The notes beneath the pieces are model-generated. The model had not been told where the DNA came from. It ran no database searches and saw nothing but the letters and a program-made list of their open reading frames with translations. The position numbers and the translations under genes are program-made. A stretch of DNA of 64,000 bases from Symsagittifera roscoffensis (taxonomy: Eukaryota > Xenacoelomorpha > Acoela > Convolutidae). Of this stretch, positions 55,893-64,000 are shown piece after piece. Where the stretch lies: positions 34,138,369 to 34,202,368 of the forward strand of contig NC_087064.1 in NCBI RefSeq assembly GCF_963678635.1, in the 5' to 3' direction. How positions within the stretch are numbered: the stretch's first letter is position 1; each line of letters starts with the position of its first letter.

Positions 55893-57099
55893 AATAAGTA
55901 TGTCATCCAGAAAACAGAACGTGTTTTAGCGTGATTGATTGTTCTATCCATAGCCTTTTGGAATTCAGCTGGCATATCTGCTAGACCGTAGAACCCTGTC
56001 AAGAATCTGTAAGTTCCAGTTGCTTTTCCACCCACAATGTTAAAATTGCATTGTCTAGCTGTATCAGCAGCCAATTTTAGTTGACTGTACGCATATTTCA
56101 AATCTAACACCGAAAAATATAGCGTTCCCTTTTTGTTTTCAGTTACAATCTGGCTTACCCCATCAATAAGTTCATCTACATTCGGCATTTGGTATTTGTT
56201 TTTGAACAATTGTCTATTGATTGGTTTTGCATCCATTGCCAATTTTATTGAGTCGTCCTACTTTACTGTTATCACAATCGGGGCGATAAAGCAATCACTT
56301 GTACATTTATCAAGTTTTGTTATATGACCTTCTGTCAATAACTTCTCGATTTCTTTTTCGACTTTATCTTGTATGTGAATTGGGATTCTTCTCCCCTTTT
56401 CTTGAATCGGACATAGTGGGTATTTGAATTTTGAACTGGCAATGTGATTTTTTGAAATGCCTTGCCTTTCAAAGAAGTTTTTAAATTTAGTGAAAATTTT
56501 TTCTTTCCAACCTTCTGAATGCTCGCACATGAGCACGTCAAACCTGGTGAGTTCTTTTGGCGCCGGTCTTTGTGTAGTCACTATTCCCACTTGTCCTTGC
56601 AGATCTAATCCCATGATGCATCTAGTTTTTCGTTCTGATACCAGAAAGGTTGCGCCCTTTACCTCCCAGCCCGCTGACCTCAGATTGGTTTTCAGGGCTC
56701 CCAGGATACTGATTGGTTGTTTGTTGTAATCCACGAATTTGGTTTGTAAGTTCAATTTGTCGGACGGTATGAATCTCACTTTGTTTGATTTTTCCATGAT
56801 TTCCTTTGTCGTGGCCCAGTTAAGAAATGAAACAGGACTTCCAGTGTCCACTGTTAATTGAATTATCTGGTTATCTATTCGTACCATGGCTTTTAGTGAT
56901 TTTACGCGATTCAATGTTGGATCGCGAATAGAATCTATTTTCTGAACTCGTATCACTTTTCCGTTTGTGTTTTTTTCTCATTTCGTTGATTCGATCTTTC
57001 ACATAATTTGAAACTCGCTCATTTTCCGGTTGGTAGGTTTGTATTGACATAACTTCAAATTCACTACATGACCCAACACCTTCACTGATCTGGTCGCAT
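55893..57099 (-). pseudogene. Protease and reverse transcriptase of copy B, broken
   Basis: A seven-T run (56970-56976) causes a frame change before the protease. The protease then follows in an open frame (56956-56258) with the active-site triad LTVDTGSPVSF at residue 37. After APIVITVK a TAG at 56257-56255 replaces the Lys codon found in copy A. The RT continues from 56242 with DLKYAYSQLKLA and FYGLADMPAEFQKAMDR. It loses frame at 55924-55927 (four T, five in copy A), just before the FLDD motif. Confidence 0.92.
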
Positions 57100-58209
57100 T
57101 CCTCTACCGATCCTTCCGAATCTTCCGCAACTTCACTTACTTGTTGTGATCTGCACATTTTGGCGAAGTGATTTGGTTTACCACAGTGTTTACAATTCTT
57201 CCCCATCGCTGGACAATTTTTTAGATGTCCCTGTTCAAACGTCCTTCCACATCTATTACATGGTTTTGTTTTCGTGTTTTGAGTTTTGTTATTATTCTGT
57301 CTGTTATTTGTTTCTCTTCTATTTGGAGTTTTGGTTTTCCCCCCCCAAATTTCGAACTGCCATTACAGGTTCCTGTTTTATTCTCACACCCGATGTGTAA
57401 TTGTTACTTGATCCTCCTGTAGCCGCAGCATTAGTCTTTTGAAATGCCATTGTGGTTAACTTGCTATGTTCGAATTTTATAGCCCTTTTTAGAACTTCCT
57501 CTGGATTCAGAGTTTCGAATGTCAACGTGTCCTGCAATGTCATGTTTTTCATTTTCGAGATGAACAAGTCTCGCACTATTTCATTTTCCAATGTCCCCAG
57601 TTCTGAACGAGCAGCTTGAGCAGTTAATGCTGCGTGGAATGATTCTAGAGATTCTCCAGATTCTTGCATTCTCGTAAATAACTTGTATCTTTCGTATGTT
57701 ACACATTTTACCTTTTGAAATGAGACTTCTGCCAACTCTGTTATTTCTCTGAACGTCATTTTCGATATTTCTGCGTGCGGATTCTTTTGTAGGAATCTCT
57801 TCTTTCCCTCTGTGCCCAAAGATAGAAATAATCGTGACACCAGTTTCTTTTGTACTTCGTTGTAGAAGACATTGTGTCCAACTCGTGGGCCTCTTGTTTT
57901 TCTTTCTTCGTTCTCCAATATTACTCTGTCGCTTGCTAATTTATCTCTAAGAATCCTAGCGTTTCTCGCATCTTCGTTCTCCCCTTCCCTGCGCGTTTCC
58001 GGGCGTGGTGGTGGTTCCTCTAATATGTCTTTTGGTTCTTCCAAAATAATCTCTGGGTTCACATTTTCTTTGACCGTAACCGCCATGAGAAATTGTTCGA
58101 ACCAAATTTTGAATTGCCACGGAGGGTCTAGATTCGCTGATGCCCAAAATACCGGAATTCCCATATCCGTTCTGTTGTCTTGAGCTGCGAATCCTGCTGG
58201 CTGCGCCAT
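57100..58209 (-). pseudogene. gag of copy B, frameshifted
   Basis: The structural protein frame is open from the ATG at 58209 for 296 codons, covering the capsid-like region (LDPPWQFKIWFEQFLMAVTV, FLSLGTEGKKRFLQKNPHAE, ERYKLFTRMQESGESLESFH, QAARSELGTLENEIVRDLFI). An eight-C run at 57339-57346 shifts the frame. The nucleocapsid part continues in another frame, with the zinc knuckle CKHCGKPNHFAKMC (C-x2-C-x4-H-x4-C) preceded by a second, longer knuckle. Copy A lacks the C run, so the shift is private to B or an assembly error. Confidence 0.9.
58188..58208 (-). promoter_or_regulatory. Primer binding site of copy B, inside gag
   Basis: The minus strand immediately after the LTR reads TGGCGCAGCCAGCAGGATTC. 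Its complement ends GAATCCTGCTGGCTGCGCCA, which has the T-arm and acceptor end of a serine tRNA plus CCA. There is no spacer from the LTR. The site encodes residues 1-7 of Gag (MAQPAGF). Confidence 0.85.
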
Positions 58210-58465
58210 GTGATATGCGTTGCGATATCAATTGAAAACAAGTTGTAATTCAATACTGTATTCTGAATATTGAATTTAGATTTTCTCTTTTCTTGGTTTC
58301 TTATGTACTGAGAGATAGATCATTGTTAAGTACTCTGATCTCTCGCTTAATCTCAGTGTCAACACTTACGTATGACCTTGAGAATACCATAAAATAATGA
58401 TTGAGCACCAGAGGTTAGATGTACATACGTATAATAAATACTGCTACTGCAGTAGCGGTATGACA
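58209..58465 (-). repeat. 5' LTR of copy B
   Basis: 257 bp. On the minus strand it starts TGTCATACCGC, has a TATA-like TTTATTATACG near its start, and ends ATATCACA. The final A is also the first base of the gag ATG. Confidence 0.97.
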
Positions 58466-58470
58466 TTCTA
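58466..58470. repeat. Target-site duplication of copy B, right
   Basis: TTCTA, identical to 51264-51268. Confidence 0.95.
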
Positions 58471-59604
58471 TTATACTTAACACTCTCTGTAGCCAATTAG
58501 CTACCAAATTATTTGAAAACTCGCAAATGATGTTTTTCATCGCTAATCAACGCATTTAAGTTATCCAGACAAAAAAAACCGAATTGCAAACTTCAAACAT
58601 TTTTTTCTCAATCTGGGTTCTTGAGTTAGGACCAAAATTATGACAACGAAAGCTGCGTAGTATTTTACCAGAATTTATGGGCAATTTTAGGCTCCTTTTA
58701 CCAAATAAACAACTACCCTGAAAATATGTTGGCCAAGATATATCATGTGTATGCGGGACATATGTTGGCCAAGATATATCAAAGTGAGCCTCCTGTGTAG
58801 ACCAACCAAGTTTGAAGCATGTAATAATTTTTATTACGAATAATTCGTTTGTCAGACACAAAACAGAGTATTGACTATGCAAACTACCAATCTGAGATTT
58901 TAAAACAATTTTGAACGTCAATTCCAAATTTTAACATCATTTCCACTTAATTGTGATTGGTCTACATAAGAATAAGATCCTGATTTTCATATAACTTGGT
59001 CAGAAAGTGACCAAGTAAACTTAGCGGAGTGAAATGCTAGTCCGAACTTCGCTAAATAAAGTGATGATATCACTTGTGGTAAAAATCTGAGCAACTTTTG
59101 CTTTGACCACTTTGTACAATCTCAACCAAATTTGAGAAAACCGCATTTAAAATTCCATCTTTCTTCTTTGCGTCAATATAACTCAAATCAGCCCTGTACC
59201 TGCTTTAACGTGAAAAAAAACAACAAGCTCTGAAGTTCCTAGCCACAACATGCTCGGAACAACAGCTCTTAACAATTTAGTTCGAAACTTTTTGGGTTCA
59301 AAGCTGAAGATTTCTTGCTCGCATAATTGAGCGGTTCCATTAACTACTTGACCAAAATCAACTTACGGCTATTTCAGGAGAGCTAGAAAACAGAGCAAGA
59401 ACAGCTGGTACCCAATTTTCCGACCAAAAAAAAACAGAACAAAAACTCGACTTCCGCTTCGAAATCTAAGTAGTAATAAATGAACAAATACTTTAAAAAA
59501 CTTGATTTGTTTGGAGTCTGGAGATATACGAAAACATAGCCAACAGACAGTTGGAAAAAAGTAAATGAACGCAAGAAAAGAAATTATTCACTTCTGAAAC
59601 TTTC
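58471..59604. other. Intergenic region with a 22-bp direct repeat
   Basis: ATATGTTGGCCAAGATATAT plus CA occurs at 58724-58745 and 58760-58781 (36-bp period). Nothing else is recognised between copy B and the tandem array. Confidence 0.6.
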
Positions 59605-59850
59605 GAAACTCAAAAAAATTATACATACCCTGAAAGCTCTTTGAATTTCTAGAACAATTTATGATTGACATTTTGTTGTTTATGATTGGCACTTTAAACT
59701 TTTGCTGTTCGATAGTGGAGTTTGCCTTCTTTTTAACAAAGGAAACGAGCTCAACTTAAAAAGAAAACAACCAAACCGCTAAAAAGTAAATTTGAACCTG
59801 AACAAATTTTAGGACTTTTCCTAAAAAAGAACAAAAAAAATATCGCGACC

Positions 59851-59895
59851 TATATAAGAGTCTGAACTACATTCATCAACTCTGAACGGCCTAAA
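59851..59895 (+). promoter_or_regulatory. TATA-like core promoter candidate (array units)
   Basis: TATATAAGAGTCTGAACTAC recurs at 59851, 61571 and 63284. In the 10-kb duplication the minus strand has a diverged TATATATGCGTCTGAACTAC (about 7802-7783), so the TATA-plus-GTCTGAACTAC pairing is retained between dispersed copies. No known gene follows. It may be the promoter of the repeat. Confidence 0.35.
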
Positions 59896-61009
59896 CAGCA
59901 ATTTGCAGCCTATTTTTTTGGCCAACAGATCCGAGAAACTGTATACAAACTGATACTTTGGCCTGGAACATATATGACTGGACTTCAACTAGCATCCATC
60001 TATGCTACCTTAGTTAGCGTGTAATAAAAAACCTCCGAAGTGCTTCCGGAACACATGCTTGGAGCAATGAGGCAACTGGAGGATTGAGCCAGGGCATATA
60101 AATTTCAAAAAGAAAGCAATAGCAGGTTGCTGTGCACAGAATGTTCCAATCAACTTTTTTGCCAAGCACTGAGAGAGGATTAAGTTAGATAATTTTCAAA
60201 ACTGAACTGATTATGGGTAAAATGCAGCTTCAAATGCAGTAGAATTAGTTATGACTCTGTGAAATAAGTGTAAACTCCGTGTAATAATCCGTATTTACTT
60301 CAATGTAAATTAGTGTAAACGGAAAAACCGACCCATTTTATTGACTTCTCTATCTTTTTCGAAATGTCTTGAAATCCATGTTTTGGTACTACGATAGTTG
60401 ATTCCATACGAGCAAAAAATATTCCCATTTGAAGATATCGGTAGGGTCGGAACAAGAGATGCCTCAGTTTTATCGGCCATGTTCTTTAAATTTCTACGTA
60501 TAATTCATTCTTGGGACTTCTACCTCTTAGGAATGAGTTGACGCGCCCAGATACATTTCAAATCAAGTCCCATGCCCGCCAAGCATGGTAGCCTGATTGC
60601 TGCGACATCGGGAAACCATTTATGCACTTCTATCATACCGGGGATGTTTTGTTTTGGGATTTTTGTCTGGCTATTAATGTACCTTTTAAAAAAATTCAAA
60701 ATCAAACAAAATGGGCTGAAACTTAGAAATAATTGGTATTAAAAAGGGTGTAGTAAAATTATAGGCAACCTATTTAGAAAAAAAAAACACAATCAGTATA
60801 GTCTACGTCTACCAAATATTTATTTTGTTATGCTGATCATGTTTCCAAGATTTGCTACAATTTTAAATTATTATTTCAAATTTAAGCAGGCAACAACTAG
60901 CACTTTTTCAGACCGCTAATTTTATGACCAAAGGCTTCTCTTCGCCTCTGTAGAATGCCGTTCTTATATGTAGTAAATTTTTACATCTATATGTTGACTT
61001 ACGTTAGCA

Positions 61010-61033
61010 CTTGGGTCTCTCTATTGACCCAAG
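61010..61033. other. Hairpin CTTGGGTC...GACCCAAG in array unit
   Basis: An 8-bp perfect stem with an 8-base loop (TCTCTATT) at 61010-61033, repeated at 62727-62750. It lies about 1.16 kb after the TATA motif and just before the conserved plus frame. It could be part of a structured RNA. Confidence 0.45.
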
Positions 61034-61060
61034 CACTGCTACTGAGGGTGCAATTCTAAG

Positions 61061-61267
61061 TTGAGAGAGTCGCTGCTTTGGCAACGGTTAAAAACAAGAA
61101 GTAGTAACAAGAAGAAGGATAGGAAGAGAGAGACAGAGAAATATGGGCACGTGAGAGAAGAAAGTTCTACTGCAGAGTTGAACCGCCGAGTGAGGGAACT
61201 GTCTAGGACCTACACGTTTCTCTATTTATGCTGGGGCTGCAGAAGTTGCCCACAAATGTTTGGCTAA
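61061..61267 (+). CDS. Small Arg/Lys/Glu-rich frame in array unit (uncertain)
   Basis: A 68-codon frame with no ATG start (begins TTG) reads RESLLWQRL, then KKKDRKRETEKYGHVREESS, ELNRRVRELSRTYTFLYLCW and ends GCRSCPQMFG. In the next unit (62778-62981) the frame is kept and the only length difference is exactly one codon. It may be an exon or may simply reflect the youth of the array. Product unknown. Confidence 0.2.
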   Translation: MRESLLWQRLKTRSSNKKKDRKRETEKYGHVREESSTAELNRRVRELSRTYTFLYLCWGCRSCPQMFG

Positions 61268-62777
61268 TCAAAATTGCTCAATCTGATAGCAATTTTCAAC
61301 TGAACTTTAACCGGATTTTTTGAAACTCAAAAAAAAAATACATGCCCTGAAAGCTCTTTGAATTTCTAGAACAATTTATGATTGGCATTTTGTTGTTTAT
61401 GATTGGCACTTTAAACTTTTGCTGTTCGATAGTGGAGTTTGCCTTCTTTTTAACAAAGGAAACGAGCTGAACTTGAAAAGAAAACAACAACCAAACCGCT
61501 AAAAAGTAAATTTGAACCTGAACAAAATTTAAGACTTTACCTAAAAAAGAACAAAAAAATATCGCGACCTATATAAGAGTCTGAACTACATTCATCAACT
61601 CTGAACGGCCTAAACAGCAATTTGCAGCCTATTTTTTGGCCAACAGATCCGAGAAACTGTATACAAACTGATACTTTGGACTGGAACATATATGACTGGA
61701 CTTCAACTAGCATCCATCTATGCTACCTTAGTTAGCGTGTAATAAAAAAACCTCCGAAGTGCTTCCGGAACACATGCTTGGAGCAATGAGGCAACTGGAG
61801 GATTGAGCCAGGGTATATAAATTTCAAAAAGAAAGCAATAGCAGGTTGCTGTGCACAGAATGTTCCAATCAACTTTTTTGCCAAGCACTGAGAGAGGATT
61901 AAATTAGATAATTTTCAAAACTGAACTGATTATGGGTAAAATGCAGCTTCAAATGCAGTAGAATTAGTTATGACTCTGTGAAATAAGTGTAAACTACGTT
62001 TAATAATCCGTATTTATTTCAATGTAAATTAGTGTAAACGGAAAAACCGACCCATTTTATTGACTTCTCTATCTTTTTCGAAACGTCTTGAAATCCATGT
62101 TTTGGTACTACGATATTTGATTCAATACGAGCAAAAAATATTCCCATTTAAAGATATCGGGAGGGTCGGAACAAGAGATGCCTCAGTTTTATCGGCCATG
62201 ATCTTTAAATTTCTACGTATAATTCATTCTTGGGACTTCTACCTCTTAGGAATGAGTTGACGCGCCCAGATACATTTCAAATCAAGTCCCATGCCCGCCA
62301 AGCATGGTAGCTTGATTGCTGCGACATCGGGAAACCAGTTATGACTTCTATCATACCGGGGATGTTTTGTCTTGGGATTTTTATCTGGCTAATAATGTAC
62401 CTTTTAAAAAAATTCAAAATCAAACAAAATGGGCTGAAACTTAGAAATAATTGGTATTTAAAGGGTGTAGTAAAATTATAGGCAACCTATTTAGAAAAAA
62501 AACACACAATCAGTATAGTCTACGTCTACCAAATATTTATTTTGTTATGCTGATCATGTTTCCAAGATAAGCTACAATTTTAAATTATTATTTCAAATTT
62601 AAGCAGGCAACAACTAGCACTTTTTCAGACCGCTAATTTTATGACCAAAGGCTTCTCTTCGCCTCTGTAGAATGCCGTTCTTATATGTAGTAAATTTTTA
62701 CATCTATATAATGACTTACGTTAGCACTTGGGTCTCTCTATTGACCCAAGCACTGCTACTGAGGGTGCAATTCTAAG

Positions 62778-62981
62778 TTGAGAGAGTCGCTGCTTTGGCA
62801 ACGGTTAAATACAAGTAGTAACAAGAAGAAGGATAGGAAGAGAGAGACAGAGAAATATGGGCACGTGAGAGAAGAAAGTTCTACTGCAGAGTTGAACCGC
62901 CGAGTGAGGGAACTGTCTAGGACCTACACGTTTCTCTATTTATGCTGGGGCTGCAGAAGTTGCCCACAAATGTTTGGCTAA
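62778..62981 (+). CDS. Small frame in array unit, second copy (uncertain)
   Basis: This is a 67-codon counterpart of 61061-61267. It differs near LNTSSNKKK by an in-frame three-base deletion and a substitution, and is otherwise identical. It has the same uncertainty. Confidence 0.2.
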   Translation: MRESLLWQRLNTSSNKKKDRKRETEKYGHVREESSTAELNRRVRELSRTYTFLYLCWGCRSCPQMFG

Positions 62982-64000
62982 TCAAAATTGCTCAATCTGA
63001 TAGCAATTTTCAACTGAACTTTAACCGGATTTTTTGAAACTCAAAAAAAAAATACATGCCCTGAAAGCTCTTTGAATTTCTAGAACAATTTATGATTGGC
63101 ATTTTGTTGTTTATGATTGGCACTTTAAACTTTTGCTGTTCGATAGTGGAGTTTGCCTTCTTTTTAACAAAGGAAACGAGCTGAACTTGAAAAGAAAACA
63201 ACAACCAAACCGCTAAAAAGTAAATTTGAACCTGAACAAAATTTAAGACTTTACCTAAAAAAGAACAAAAAAATATCGCGACCTATATAAGAGTCTGAAC
63301 TACATTCATCAACTCTGAACGGCCTAAACAGCAATTTGCAGCCTATTTTTTGGCCAACAGATCCGAGAAACTGTATACAAACTGATACTTTGGACTGGAA
63401 CATATATGACTGGACTTCAACTAGCATCCATCTATGCTACCTTAGTTAGCGTGTAATAAAAAAACCTCCGAAGTGCTTCCGGAACACATGCTTGGAGCAA
63501 TGAGGCAACTGGAGGATTGAGCCAGGGTATATAAATTTCAAAAAGAAAGCAATAGCAGGTTGCTGTGCACAGAATGTTCCAATCAACTTTTTTGCCAAGC
63601 ACTGAGAGAGGATTAAATTAGATAATTTTCAAAACTGAACTGATTATGGGTAAAATGCAGCTTCAAATGCAGTAGAATTAATTATGACTCTGTGAAATAA
63701 GTGTAAACTCCGTGTAATAATCCGTATTTATTTCAATGTAAATTAGTGTAAACGGAAAAACCGACCCATTTTATTGACTTCTCTATCTTTTTCGAAATGT
63801 CTTGAAATGCATGTTTTGGTACTACGATAGTTGATTCCATACGAGCAAAAAACATTCCCATTTAAAGATATCGGGAGGGTCGGAACAAGAGATGCCTCAG
63901 TTTTATCGGCCATGATCTTTAAATTTCTACGTATAATTCATTCTTGGGACTTCTACCTCTAAGGAATGAGTTGACGCGCCCAGATACATTTCAAATCAAG

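Larger units (their letters stand above)
51269..58465 (-). mobile_element. Ty3/Gypsy retrotransposon copy B (7.2 kb, young)
   Basis: A complete-length element with 257-bp LTRs, a 5-bp TTCTA target-site duplication, a tRNA-Ser-type primer binding site (TGGCGCAGCCAGCAGG) and a polypurine tract GTGGGGGGTG. The order gag-protease-RT-RNase H-integrase marks it as Ty3/Gypsy (Metaviridae-type). No envelope gene is present. Despite near-identical LTRs, gag-pol has two homopolymer frameshifts, one in-frame stop and two further frame changes. Confidence 0.97.
59605..64000. repeat. 1.715-kb tandem array (2 complete units, third truncated)
   Basis: Units start at GAAACTCAAAAAAA at 59605, 61322 and 63036 (periods 1717 and 1714). 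Identity is very high, with scattered substitutions and 1-3 base indels; the third unit continues past the window. The left edge is sharp: bases before 59605 do not match the end of the preceding unit. Each unit contains a TATATAAG motif, an 8-bp hairpin, a ~67-codon plus frame and a block homologous in inverse orientation to 7770-7990 and 17905-18125. Confidence 0.95.

Overview
This is an AT-rich eukaryotic, almost certainly animal, genomic window. The evidence is intron-split genes with canonical GT-AG sites, Ty3/Gypsy LTR retrotransposons, tRNA-derived SINE-like sequences, foldback elements and tandem duplications. The lineage cannot be fixed from the sequence. Strong 3' splice acceptors only 12 and 21 nt before the start codons of two adjacent same-strand genes would suit an animal that uses spliced-leader trans-splicing (tunicate, cnidarian, flatworm and similar), but this is inference.

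Layout. About 585-5940 (minus strand) is an old, heavily mutated Gypsy element (copy C). About 5325-15513 and 15514-25116 are two head-to-tail copies of a ~10 kb segment whose left edge lies inside the gag remnant of copy C. Each copy carries possible exons of a small secreted cysteine-containing protein (+ strand), a K/T/S-rich open frame (- strand), degenerate ~100-bp repeats and clusters of a short AATCGATTATAAT-type palindromic repeat. The second copy also holds a 423-bp foldback/MITE insertion and a 22-bp inverted repeat that the first copy lacks. 26653-32538 is Gypsy copy A (minus, both LTRs, internally deleted, many lesions). 32539-36330 holds interspersed repeats and a 56-bp minisatellite.

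36387-48392 (minus) holds the only clear host genes: two tandem esterase D / S-formylglutathione hydrolase genes. Each has five exons with the same intron positions and phases. The upstream copy (ESD2) has a remodelled conserved pocket motif, and its stop codon is 173 nt from the start codon of the downstream copy (ESD1). Their introns are full of repeats. 51269-58465 is Gypsy copy B (minus): 7.2 kb, LTRs differing at 2 of 257 positions, a perfect 5-bp target-site duplication, yet five frame lesions. 59605-64000 is a tandem array of a ~1.715-kb unit (two complete copies and a third cut by the window end). It has a TATA-like motif and shares a block, in inverse orientation, with the 10-kb duplication.

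How it works together. ESD1 and ESD2 would hydrolyse S-formylglutathione in glutathione-dependent formaldehyde detoxification. Everything else is mobile or repetitive DNA. In the three Gypsy copies gag starts at an ATG formed by the last base of the 5' LTR plus the first two bases of a tRNA-Ser-type primer binding site, so the primer site is itself coding.
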